Assembly: GCA_044228505.1 (NCBI GenBank)
Contig: JBGAUT010000031.1
Coordinates: forward strand, 7,590-71,589
Length of the DNA: 64,000 bases
Reading direction: 5' to 3'
Source: JAEUKA01 sp044228505
Lineage (GTDB): Bacteria > Myxococcota_A > Polyangia > Palsa-1104 > JAEUJZ01
Part shown: positions 34,785 through 42,753 of the stretch, one piece after another
Numbering within the stretch: position 1 is the stretch's first letter
Layout of the letters: every line of letters begins with the position of its first letter
Notes under the pieces: generated by a model
Told to the model about the DNA's origin: nothing
Databases searched by the model: none
The model's input: only the letters and a program-made list of their open reading frames with translations
Position numbers and translations under genes: made by a program

Positions 34785-36176
34785 TCATCCCGTCGGTAGC
34801 TCGATCACGAAACGGGCCCCGTGGTGGTTTTTTGCATCCAAAAACAGCCGCCCGGCATGCCTCGCCGCGATCTCTTGGGTGATGTTGAGCCCCAATCCGT
34901 GGCCGTGACCATCGGGCTGCATCTGACCTGCGGGTCGGTCACAACGAAACGGCGAAAAAATGTGCGCTCGCAGCCCCTCGGGAACCCCAGGCCCTTCATC
35001 GCGCACGGCCAGTCGAACCTGGCCTGACTCGTGCTCGATTTCGACGTGAATGGTGCTTCCGCGGGGCGCATAACGCAGCGCGTTACTCAGCAGGTTGTCG
35101 AGCGCCTGCCGGAGCGCTGGGGCATGGGCACTCACCAGGACCTCTTCGCGGGCAGCAATCTCGATGAGCACGCCACGGGTCTCGGCTTCGGCTCGGGCCG
35201 CTTGGGCCGCTTCCTCGGCCAGTGAGCCCAGATTCACCGGGCTGCGATCCCACTCGGCTTGACTCATGGCTGATCGGTCGAGGAGCCGCTGACAGAGCGC
35301 ACCGAGCCGCACCACCTCACGTCGAACCTCATCAAGAGTTGCGCGCAGCTCGTCGATGGGCCGAGGCCGACGCAGTGCCAAATCAAGGCTGGTGCGCATC
35401 AGCCCAAGCGGTGTTCGTAGCTCATGAGCGGCATCGGCGAGCAGGCGCTCTTGACCGGCCCGCGCCCCTCGAAGCTTGGCGGTTGTCTCCCGCAGGACGT
35501 GGTTGAGCTCACCGATCTCGTCCCGGGTCGGATCGTCAGCCAGGCTGTGTTCAAGCTGACCTTCTCGCAGTGCCCCAATGTGTTCGCTGAGCCGTCGCAA
35601 CCGTGCCTTCAGCCGTCGTGCCTGAACCGCTTGCAAGGCAAACAGAAACACCCCGAACAGCGTCGCCAAGCTCAGGGTCGTCAGGTAGAACGCATTGGCC
35701 GAGCCATCAAGCTGTGCGAGCGATGCCGAGAGCCGCAGCGTGTACAGACCTCCGCGAGGTGCCGCTACCGTGACGAGCAGCACCCGAAAGCGGACCCCAT
35801 CGCCACCCGCCTGCGTCGTCAACCGAGGTGACTGGCCGGCCACACCGGGATAAAGCAGCTCCTGCGACGGTGAGTTCAGGTCCGTTCGCGGGGGATAGCT
35901 CATCACCAAACGACCATCGGGGCCAAACAGATCGCCCGTCGGAGCAAACAGCCGCACGCTATCGACGAGTGGTGAGGTCGCCATGTGCAAATGAACACGC
36001 CCACCCGGTCCGTCGAAGAGACTGACACTTTCGACGGCAGCTTGCGCCAAAAGAGCCCGATCGACGGCCGCTTCCAGGTGATGCCGAAACCAGCCTCCTG
36101 CGACGATCACACCGAGGAGCACGCCGAGCGCAGGCACCGCCGCGCCGAGCAGCCACATTCGCGTCGCCAGCTTCAC
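34785..36176 (-). CDS. Sensor histidine kinase (CzcS/CusS-like)
   Basis: 463 residues from a GTG at 36176 that overlaps the regulator stop (GTGA, 36173-36176). Two membrane segments (ALGVLLGVIVAGGWF and a second near TTLSLATLFGVFLFALQ) flank a periplasmic sensor domain of about 140 residues. A HAMP-like linker follows (RLKARLRRLSEHIGALREG). The kinase core has an H-box DAAHELRTPLGLMRTSLDL with phospho-His, an N-box QALDNLLSNALRYAP, and G-boxes VRDEGPGVPEG and GHGLGLNITQEI. It is the likely metal sensor for the downstream pump. Confidence 0.92.
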   Translation of the reverse strand: MKLATRMWLLGAAVPALGVLLGVIVAGGWFRHHLEAAVDRALLAQAAVESVSLFDGPGGRVHLHMATSPLVDSVRLFAPTGDLFGPDGRLVMSYPPRTDLNSPSQELLYPGVAGQSPRLTTQAGGDGVRFRVLLVTVAAPRGGLYTLRLSASLAQLDGSANAFYLTTLSLATLFGVFLFALQAVQARRLKARLRRLSEHIGALREGQLEHSLADDPTRDEIGELNHVLRETTAKLRGARAGQERLLADAAHELRTPLGLMRTSLDLALRRPRPIDELRATLDEVRREVVRLGALCQRLLDRSAMSQAEWDRSPVNLGSLAEEAAQAARAEAETRGVLIEIAAREEVLVSAHAPALRQALDNLLSNALRYAPRGSTIHVEIEHESGQVRLAVRDEGPGVPEGLRAHIFSPFRCDRPAGQMQPDGHGHGLGLNITQEIAARHAGRLFLDAKNHHGARFVIELPTG

Positions 36177-36868
36177 TTGCGGGCTCCTTCCGAGTTGCTG
36201 TCGGCCACCAGACGATAGCCGATGCCGCGCACCGTCTGAAGCGACACCCCACCACCAGCGAGCTGATCGATCTTGGCACGCAGGTAACCGATATAGACAT
36301 CCACGACGTTGGGACTGCCTTCGAAGTCGGTGCCCCACACGGTGCTGAGCAGCCGCGACCGCGTCAGCACCTCTCCGCGATGACCGCTCAGCTCTGATAA
36401 CAGCTCATACTCACGCGCTGTGAGCGGGGTCTCTCCCATCGGACCTTGCAGCACGCGCCGCCTGGCATCGAGCGTCAGCGAGCCTAGCTGCGCCGTCTGC
36501 TGATGTGACCCACCGCGCCGATGCAGCGCTTCAATCCGCGCCAGCAGCTCTTCGAAATCGAACGGCTTGGCCATAAAGTCATCGGCCCCGGCTCGCAGTC
36601 CCGTCACTTTTTCGCCGGTGGTCCCCCTCGCTGTCAGCATCATCACCGGGGTCCGCAGCCCACGTTGTCGCCAGCCGCGCAACAGCGTCACCCCATCTTG
36701 GTCGGGCAGCATCCAATCGAGCAGGATCACATCGTAGGAGATATCGAGCGCTTGATCCGCCGCCGCATCCGCCGCTGCACACAGGTCGACCGAGTGCCCT
36801 TCCTCTTGCAGACCGCGACGCAGCAGCCGCGCCATCCGCTCCTCATCTTCCACGATTAGAATTTTCAT
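36173..36868 (-). CDS. OmpR-family response regulator (CzcR/CusR-like)
   Basis: 231 residues. Receiver domain residues 1-115: IVEDEERMA acidic pocket, phospho-Asp in VILLDWMLPDQDG, MLTARGT and FMAKPFDFEELLARI. A winged-helix DNA-binding domain follows (residues 130-225): TAREYELLSELSGHRGEVLTR, VVDVYIGYLRAKID and VRGIGYRL. It is the upstream partner of the kinase, with which it overlaps. It probably activates the czcCBA genes 1.4 kb downstream in the same direction. Confidence 0.94.
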   Translation of the reverse strand: MKILIVEDEERMARLLRRGLQEEGHSVDLCAAADAAADQALDISYDVILLDWMLPDQDGVTLLRGWRQRGLRTPVMMLTARGTTGEKVTGLRAGADDFMAKPFDFEELLARIEALHRRGGSHQQTAQLGSLTLDARRRVLQGPMGETPLTAREYELLSELSGHRGEVLTRSRLLSTVWGTDFEGSPNVVDVYIGYLRAKIDQLAGGGVSLQTVRGIGYRLVADSNSEGARK

Positions 36869-36941
36869 GCAGGTGTTCCCAAAGCCGAAGCGGTGCGGAG
36901 GGCCGGCGCAAAAAGCCTCGACCCACCACAGGGAGGAGTCC

Positions 36942-38057
36942 TTACTTATCCTGAATCACCGGGAGTGCGCGGCCTTTGCGTCCAGCCCTCGGAACCGGCG
37001 CGGGCGTCGTGGCAAGGAGCCGCTCGGCCAAATTGACGCTGCGATCGACCAGCTCTCGCGAGGCGGCGTGCAGCTCTTCACTGGCCTTTACGTAGTCGAT
37101 GTTGCGCTCCATGTCTTCGGCGCTCCAGCCCCGCGAGTGAGCGATGTATGGGAACTGGGGAAACTGACAGCCAAGCTCACCGAAGAATCCGAGCATCTGT
37201 CCTGCGACGGCCTGCACGTTGTCCTGACCACCCGTAATGATCGCGCCCACCACTTTGTTTTGCAAAAGCACCTTCCCCGCGATCGTGATCTGGTTTTGGA
37301 TGCAGTTCATGCGCTCGACCATCTTGAAGTACAGACTGCTCGGTGCGCCCCAGCGAATCGGCGTGGACACCAGAAACACGTCCCCCCAGTGGACCAGCGC
37401 TTCGTAGACTCGATCGAGCTGGTCATTGGGATCCATCTGGGTGATCGAACACGGCCAGGTGCAGGCGCGGGCAGCCTTGGAATAAAAGCCCTCGCAGTGA
37501 CGGAAGGACAGCTCACGCAGACGAATCAGTCGCGTCTCGTAACCCAGCTTGTCGGCGTGCTCCATTGCGGTATCGAGCAGCGCATCCGAGGTCGAAAAGC
37601 GTGGATGATCCGCTTGCATCGCGGTCGTGGAAATTCCGACCACCCGAACACGACCCGATTCTCGATTCACGGTCCGCGCCAACGGATGCGGCTCGTGCGG
37701 TTTTTTGGCACGCTTTTTGTGCGGCTTGCCGTTCACCTCGACCCGACCCTCGCGCACGCGGACGTGATAGGCCGGGACGACATCTTCCTCGAAGCCCCGC
37801 TCGCCCTGCCCTTCGACGCGATGGAACTTCCACTGATGCCACGGGCAGACTACATAGTCGCCATCGAGAGCGCCTTTGCCGAGCGGTCCCCCGGCGTGAT
37901 TGCACGCACCACTGATCGCGCCAAAGACACCATCGCGAAAGCTCAACGCCACACGAGTGCCCCCGACCATGACCTGCTGCACCGGAGTCTTGCTTAGCTC
38001 CTCGACCGAACCGACATCGACCCAGTTGTATTCGCCATCCGCCAAGCTCGCTTTCAT
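36942..38057 (-). CDS. Rieske [2Fe-2S] domain fused to a flavodoxin-type (NADPH-dependent FMN reductase) domain
   Basis: 371 residues. Residues 1-110 are a Rieske ferredoxin-like domain with the cluster motifs CNHAGG (C-x-H) and CPWHQW (C-x-x-H). A Lys/Pro linker (HKKRAKKPHEPHP) leads to residues 135-345, a flavodoxin-like/FMN-reductase fold: RVRVVGISTTA, a GYETRLIRLRELSF strand, Cys-rich FYSKAARACTWPC, then FLVSTPIRWGAPSSLYFKMVERM and GAIITGGQDNVQAV. The fusion would couple a Rieske cluster to a bound flavin as a small soluble redox enzyme. It lies between a CDF transporter (55 bp upstream) and the metal two-component system (73 bp downstream), all on the minus strand. Confidence 0.88.
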   Translation of the reverse strand: MKASLADGEYNWVDVGSVEELSKTPVQQVMVGGTRVALSFRDGVFGAISGACNHAGGPLGKGALDGDYVVCPWHQWKFHRVEGQGERGFEEDVVPAYHVRVREGRVEVNGKPHKKRAKKPHEPHPLARTVNRESGRVRVVGISTTAMQADHPRFSTSDALLDTAMEHADKLGYETRLIRLRELSFRHCEGFYSKAARACTWPCSITQMDPNDQLDRVYEALVHWGDVFLVSTPIRWGAPSSLYFKMVERMNCIQNQITIAGKVLLQNKVVGAIITGGQDNVQAVAGQMLGFFGELGCQFPQFPYIAHSRGWSAEDMERNIDYVKASEELHAASRELVDRSVNLAERLLATTPAPVPRAGRKGRALPVIQDK

Positions 38058-38112
38058 CCCTGCCTACCTCCGCAAGCAGAATACCCGATCGCGAACGGAT
38101 GCAGCTTGTCAG

Positions 38113-39045
38113 CTACTTCGCTGACGCTTCTCCAGCAGCATCGATGTGGACGTGGCACTGCCGAACTCCGTCAATCTGGAGCACACGATTGCGAACTTCC
38201 AGCTCCAATCGATGCGCCTCTTCAATCGGAGTCCCACGCGGAATCGTGATGTGCAGCTCGCAACGCACCATGCCATGTCCATAGCGTTCGGCGCGAAGAT
38301 CGTGTGCATCGATGACGCCATCGGCTGCGGCTGCCACCTGCGCAATCTTGGCCAGAACCTCTGGACCGGGCGAGCGACCCACCACCATGTCGAAGTTTTC
38401 GCGAAACAGACCGATGCCATTCCAAGCAATCACAGTCGCCACAAGCGCCGTCGCTGCGGGATCGGCTAGAGGATACCCCCAGCGCGTCAGGAGGGTTCCC
38501 ACAAGCGCCGCCACCAGCGACAACTCATCGTTCAGGAGTTCCAAGAACTGCGCCTTGGCAGCGGCTCCGCTCGGCTTGTGAAAGATCATCTGGATGAGTG
38601 GCAGTGCGGCGATCAGCATCGAGCCGACCAGGACTCCGATCGCCAGATCGAAACGCTGCGGAGGCGTGTAGGAATGCCCGAATCCTAAAAGACGCGGAAT
38701 AGATTCCTCATATAGTCGGATGCTCGTAAACGAGACAAACAGAGTCGCCGCAACCAGGGCTGCCACACTCTGTCCACGCTCATGTCCGAACATATGTTCC
38801 TCATCGGGAGCATCGCTAGACCAGCGCACCGCGAGTAGCAGGAAGCCGACCACGATCACATCGCTCAGCGTATGCATCGCTTCGGCGAGCAGCGCCATCA
38901 CCGAGGTCGCAAAATACACCCCTAGCTTGGCCACAAACATCACCGCGTACAGGATCGCAGAGAGCCGCAGCCCGCGCAGATCCCGACGATTCAGTTCTTC
39001 CTTGCTCGGACTTGGGGGGGGATTGGAATGAGTGCGTTCGGACAC
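38113..39045 (-). CDS. Cation diffusion facilitator (CDF) transporter
   Basis: 310 residues from a GTG at 39045 with AGGAAG upstream. Hydrophobic segments (AILYAVMFVAKLGVYF, VMALLAEAMHTLSDVIVVGFLLL, and later LVGSMLIAALPLI) carry the transport-site HTLSD motif. A second aspartate motif (TALVATVIAWNGI region) and a cytoplasmic C-terminal ferredoxin-like domain (VDAHDLRAERYGHGMVRCELHITIPRGTPI) follow. CDF proteins export Zn, Cd, Co or Fe by H+ antiport. It is probably the first gene of the long minus-strand metal locus. Confidence 0.9.
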   Translation of the reverse strand: MSERTHSNPPPSPSKEELNRRDLRGLRLSAILYAVMFVAKLGVYFATSVMALLAEAMHTLSDVIVVGFLLLAVRWSSDAPDEEHMFGHERGQSVAALVAATLFVSFTSIRLYEESIPRLLGFGHSYTPPQRFDLAIGVLVGSMLIAALPLIQMIFHKPSGAAAKAQFLELLNDELSLVAALVGTLLTRWGYPLADPAATALVATVIAWNGIGLFRENFDMVVGRSPGPEVLAKIAQVAAAADGVIDAHDLRAERYGHGMVRCELHITIPRGTPIEEAHRLELEVRNRVLQIDGVRQCHVHIDAAGEASAK

Positions 39046-39437
39046 GATGGGAACTTCCTGGCTGGATCACCCGCTGTGGCCGGATGATACACGGAATCGT
39101 GGGGACGATCGCCGGTCTCAGGGTGCGCATGACCTGGAAAAATCACATTTTGGAGCGATTTCATTCGGATACTCGTGCGAGTGATATCGTAACATCTCAA
39201 TGTCAGATTCGTTTATTCGTTAATAAGCAAGAGATTAGCCGTGTTTCGGTGGTTCATCCACGGTCCTCACGAACCATCATCACAGCAAGGCAACTGATCG
39301 GCCAGCGACGCATCGAGGGCTCAACGCACCAGGGCACGGTCGGGCAAATTCAGGTACAAGCCTATCGCTTGATCGAATATTGCATTTACGGATACAATAC
39401 AAACCGTCTTTAAAATTGCCCAAATTGGAGGAAGAAC
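39046..39437 (+). promoter_or_regulatory. AT-rich leader with promoter for the 39438 gene
   Basis: 392 bases between the CDF start and the next gene, clearly richer in A/T than the flanks. A good sigma-70-like promoter lies near the end: TTGATC (39369-39374), an 18-base spacer, then TACAAT (39393-39398), which would start transcription near 39405. A strong GGAGG (39427-39431) precedes the GTG start at 39438. An inverted repeat around GTGG-TTCAT-CCAC is visible at about 39252-39264. No coding region is recognised here. Confidence 0.65.
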
Positions 39438-40442
39438 GTGAAGGGAATTCTAACTGATAACGTGGAAGCAGATTCGGACTGTATCGTCACTGCGGTATTT
39501 CTCGGTCTCGCTTTGCAGTCGGGAAAGGGCCTCCAGATCAGCGTCGACCCAACCGAAGCAAAGGACAAGCTGCCGGCTCTCGAAAAGACCATGGCGAAGG
39601 TGAACACCGCGCTCAAGTCGCTCAACCCGAAGCACACCGATGTGAAGTCGATCAAGGCACCGGATCACACGCCCGGAAAATACATCACTGGTGGACTCAA
39701 GACCGTCATCAATACGGATACGTTTTTGGACTTTACCGAGGGTGGCATGCTGAAGAAGCAGTACACCGGGCCAGGCGCTTACACGGGCATGGTTCTCCTT
39801 GATAACAAGATCAAGTATTGGGGCTCCACGTTCGAGTACCAGGTCAAGGGGCGCAAGCACGGCACGGCGCTTCCAGTTAAGGACGCCGCGATGCACCGCG
39901 AGGCCAAGGGCGCTGGTACCTGCGGGTACGTCCACGGCATGATCCAGGCGATGTACGTGGCAGCGCACTACAACTCCATCGCCAAGGCAAAAGTCATCGA
40001 GCTCGCCGTTGGCAAGACGATTAAGCTGGCCTCGTGCTTCGGTTGCACCACGTTCATGATTGCGAACCTCCGCCAGCCAAGCCACATCCACCTCGGTCGG
40101 GCCGAGTCCTGGGCACCGGCAGACCCCGGCAACGCCTTTGCCATGGAACAGCTCACGGGTGACCGCTGCGACACGGACTTGAAGGCCAAGCCGGACGAGA
40201 TGAAAAAAGACGTCGAGCGGATGAACAAGCAGTGGCGAGAGCAAGTCTCGAGCTGGCTCAGCAAAGGCGCTGAGCTCGACGTGAAGTTCATCAATGAAAC
40301 CCACAAAGCGTCGTGGGAAAAGCTCCAGAAGAAATACAAAGGGAAGCCGATGCCCGTCGGGGCGGATGACTTCCTAGACGCTCTCGGTGCCTACCACACC
40401 CACGATGCGACCCGCATCGACAACACCCTGATTGCTGGGTAG
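39438..40442 (+). CDS. Unrecognised protein with HxE and CxxC motifs (possible divergent zinc deaminase fold)
   Basis: 334 residues from GTG 39438 behind GGAGG. No family was recognised. The middle holds HRE (residues 153-155) followed about 45 residues later by SCFGC (Cys200 and Cys203). The Cys pair comes just after a beta-like KTIKLAS and just before a helix. HxE plus CxxC is the zinc/catalytic pattern of the cytidine-deaminase superfamily, including many bacterial toxin deaminases, although the canonical Pro before CxxC is Ser. Other His and Cys residues lie nearby (TCGYVHG). No signal peptide or membrane segment. The N-terminal 140 residues and the Lys-rich C-terminus are unassigned. It is alone, with AT-rich DNA on both sides, which suggests acquisition. 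The deaminase reading is a hypothesis; a GTPase or polymerase fold was not supported by any motif. Confidence 0.45.
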   Translation: MKGILTDNVEADSDCIVTAVFLGLALQSGKGLQISVDPTEAKDKLPALEKTMAKVNTALKSLNPKHTDVKSIKAPDHTPGKYITGGLKTVINTDTFLDFTEGGMLKKQYTGPGAYTGMVLLDNKIKYWGSTFEYQVKGRKHGTALPVKDAAMHREAKGAGTCGYVHGMIQAMYVAAHYNSIAKAKVIELAVGKTIKLASCFGCTTFMIANLRQPSHIHLGRAESWAPADPGNAFAMEQLTGDRCDTDLKAKPDEMKKDVERMNKQWREQVSSWLSKGAELDVKFINETHKASWEKLQKKYKGKPMPVGADDFLDALGAYHTHDATRIDNTLIAG

Positions 40443-40887
40443 CAGTAGTCCGCAACGCCCGCGCCTCGCAATTCCTGACCATCGTCGGCGAGCGGGCGAC
40501 CTCCCCCGGTGCTGTTGGATCGCCGTCTTAACGGGGATTTAGCACTAGAATCTCAGCTCTGCGCCATTCATTTGCCTTCGAAACCCAATGATTGGTAACG
40601 ATTGCACAATGATTGATGATTTTGCGAAGGGTGTCTAACTTCCCTATTCATTTTTTAATCAATAGAGACAGAACTATTCGCTATGAATAGAGCCTGTTAC
40701 CTATGAAGACCTGGAATGATTCCGAGTTACCGGCAATGAGAAGCCAATGGGTAGGTAATTTGACATCATCCTGCCAAGCCGAGACAAAACTCGCTTTGTC
40801 TGATTGAACATGGCTATCCGTTCGAACCGACTACGGTTTTGCGGGCTTGGCGGGCGGTCTTGTGAAGAAGCAAGCTGGAGTCGAAGC
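40443..40887. promoter_or_regulatory. AT-rich intergenic region with repeated CTATTC/AATGATTG motifs between convergent genes
   Basis: 445 bases between the ends of two convergent genes, so no promoter is needed for either. It still contains AATGATTG twice (40587-40594 and 40608-40615, 21 bp apart) and CTATTC at 40644-40649 and 40674-40679. The second CTATTC forms an inverted repeat with GAATAG at 40685-40690. A T-run (40649-40656 region, attttttaatc) is also present. I see no coding sequence. The motifs look like an operator or a small-RNA region, but which strand is used is unclear. Confidence 0.55.
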
Positions 40888-41730
40888 TTAGGGCTTCGTC
40901 ACAGGCTCGGAGGGAGGCTCAGCGGGATTCACCGGTGCAGGCGTCGTCGACGTCGAGGGAGACGTGGCCACGGGAGCCGTCGCCGTGGCAGAGGTCGCTC
41001 CATCGCGCAGTCGCTTGTTGGTCGTATCAATCATCGTGGCATACACCTGCGCGATCTTATGCAGTCCTTCGCTTCCCCCTGCGATGAGTCCGCCCGTCAG
41101 CAGTACGTCCACGAAGTGAAACAAAAACTTCTGGAACGGTTCGATCACTGTCCCGTCGGCTGGTTGGAGCTGTACGAGTCCTGCCAGGCAGCGCACACCC
41201 GCCAGGCTGATCAGGAGCCCGGCCACAAAGCTTGCCCACAGCGCCCGTTTCTGAGTACCCAGCTTGTAGTGAAGCCGTCGCACAGTGAACCAGTGTTGCT
41301 TGCTGCGCAGTGCTTCCGCAGCCGCTGGCGCGAGCCCCGGCTCTAGGAGCTGCTGGCCAATTCGCTCCAGCTCGGCTTCGTAGTGGACCAGGTTTGGGTT
41401 GCGCCACACGCCGACAAAGACCTCCAGCGCACGCTCCATGAACAGCGAAATCATCACTGCCACCGCCAAGAAGGACGTGGCATGGGTAATCGCATCGGAG
41501 TCGAGCCGCAGCGCCCTCGGTTCTAGCTTGAACAGCACAATCGCCATCACCGCCACGACGGCCAGCGGAATTCCGATCGACCAACGGCTATAGCGGGCGT
41601 CCTCCGCCTCTTCCAATTCCACGGCCTGGTCTTCCTTACGCACCCCATCTGGACCGCGTTTTGAGCGCTCAGAACTTGGGACAGACTCGGGTGGAACCGA
41701 CCCTCGGTTTCCTTTTTCGTCCATGAACAT
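40888..41730 (-). CDS. Integral-membrane protein of unknown function
   Basis: 280 residues from ATG 41730, with GAGGAG just upstream (a second ATG at 41724 has better spacing and may be the true start). The acidic N-terminal tail is followed by hydrophobic segments (GIPLAVVAVMAIVLF, FLAVAVMISLFMERALEVFVGV, WASFVAGLLISLAGVRCLAGLV and a VDVLLTGGLIAGGSEGL segment). Between segments 2 and 3 lies a 60-residue charged helical loop (VHYEAELERIGQQLL). The C-terminus is a 50-residue Thr/Ser/Pro/Ala-rich tail. No family recognised. Confidence 0.65.
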   Translation of the reverse strand: MFMDEKGNRGSVPPESVPSSERSKRGPDGVRKEDQAVELEEAEDARYSRWSIGIPLAVVAVMAIVLFKLEPRALRLDSDAITHATSFLAVAVMISLFMERALEVFVGVWRNPNLVHYEAELERIGQQLLEPGLAPAAAEALRSKQHWFTVRRLHYKLGTQKRALWASFVAGLLISLAGVRCLAGLVQLQPADGTVIEPFQKFLFHFVDVLLTGGLIAGGSEGLHKIAQVYATMIDTTNKRLRDGATSATATAPVATSPSTSTTPAPVNPAEPPSEPVTKP

Positions 41731-41807
41731 TCACTCCTCGAAACCGACAGGTTAGCAAGCTTCTCCGACTTTGTGATCAGTCTTACGCCGCGACCCAGCT
41801 TCAGGAG

Positions 41808-41838
41808 TTGACAGCTTCACCGCCCGTCTTTGTATAGT
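41808..41838 (+). promoter_or_regulatory. Sigma-70-like promoter of the 41879 lipoprotein gene
   Basis: TTGACA at 41808-41813 and TATAGT at 41833-41838 are separated by 19 bases, slightly long but with a perfect -35. The start codon lies 40 bases downstream, preceded by AAAGGAG (41866-41872) with 6-base spacing. Confidence 0.6.
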
Positions 41839-41878
41839 GCGGCGCGTTTGTTCACACCCGTTATTAAAGGAGACTGTC

Positions 41879-42208
41879 ATGAAGCGATTCCTTGCAATGG
41901 CTCTAGTGGTTGGCGCTGCGTTCGGCTGTGCATCATCGGCCAAGCCCGATGCCGCAGGTGGTCCAGCGAAGCTCAGTGAAGTCGAAGAAAAAGTCCTCAC
42001 GCAAGCGGCCTTTGAGCTGCAGTGCGACCGCGCCCAGCTTCAGCTCACCAAGCTGTCCAACGATGGCGACATGATGGGCGTCAAGAATGACACCTTCGGA
42101 GTGCGTGGCTGTAACAAGCAAGCGACCTACAAGACCTCGTGTGGCTGGGGTCAGTGCAACGTCTTCAACATGGCCCAGGTGCAGGGAACCACTCCGCAGC
42201 GGATGTAG
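41879..42208 (+). CDS. Small lipoprotein
   Basis: 109 residues from ATG 41879, which has AAAGGAG at good spacing (the frame is open to 41837 without a better site). Lipobox at ALVVGAAFGC. The mature part has conserved-looking Cys (LQCDRAQLQ, RGCNKQATY, TSCGWGQCN) and a DGDMMGVKNDTFGVRGC stretch, suggesting a disulfide-stabilised domain of the kind seen in myxobacterial lipoproteins. No recognised family. Confidence 0.7.
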   Translation: MKRFLAMALVVGAAFGCASSAKPDAAGGPAKLSEVEEKVLTQAAFELQCDRAQLQLTKLSNDGDMMGVKNDTFGVRGCNKQATYKTSCGWGQCNVFNMAQVQGTTPQRM

Positions 42209-42231
42209 TGGACAGCGCGCCTTGTGAAAAG

Positions 42232-42753
42232 TCACCGATGACGAAGGCGCTTCCAGAAAATCAGCTCGGTGATCTCGGGTCGCACGTAGTCGGGCAGTCG
42301 TCCGATCTCGCGGTAGCCGTGGCGATCGTAAAAGCGATGCGCTGCATCATTGAAGTGTGAAGCCAAAAGGAACAGATCGCGACTGTGCGCTGCGACGGTT
42401 TGTTCGACCTGTGTGAGCAGCAAGCTACCGACTCCCCTGCCCTGCTGCGAATCCGCCACCGCGATGAGCTTCAAGTACCCCCCAAAGCTACCGAACATTC
42501 CACTGTGCGAAAAGCGCGCCACTCCACAGATGGCCATCGACTCGGCACCTGTGTCGACCGCGATAAGGAGTGTCTCGCTTTCGCGGTCGGAATCGGCCAG
42601 CATACACAGCTCGTCGCCCAGTCGCGACGGATCCGCCCCATAGCGAGACAAGAGCGGTCCGTGCGCCAGCTCGTGCGCCAGCTCCCGCAGGCCCGTCCGA
42701 TCCCCGGCTTGGGCCGGACGAACCATCATCGCCAGTGGGCTGGGCTGTTTCAC
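42232..42753 (-). CDS. GNAT-family N-acetyltransferase
   Basis: 173 residues from a GTG at 42753 that overlaps the stop of the upstream ferredoxin-like gene (GTGA, 42750-42753), so translation is probably coupled. GNAT motifs: the start MMVRPAQAGDRTGL, motif A YLKLIAVADSQQGRGVGSLLL (Q/R-x-x-G-x-G/A acetyl-CoA loop) and motif B HFNDAAHRFYDRHGYREIG. Substrate unknown. The coupling to an Fe-S protein gene is unusual. Confidence 0.83.
   Translation of the reverse strand: MKQPSPLAMMVRPAQAGDRTGLRELAHELAHGPLLSRYGADPSRLGDELCMLADSDRESETLLIAVDTGAESMAICGVARFSHSGMFGSFGGYLKLIAVADSQQGRGVGSLLLTQVEQTVAAHSRDLFLLASHFNDAAHRFYDRHGYREIGRLPDYVRPEITELIFWKRLRHR

Noticed and set aside
40804..41346. 180-codon plus-strand Arg-rich frame
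   Set aside because: It is the complement of the Thr/Ala-rich tail of the minus-strand membrane protein and has no independent support.
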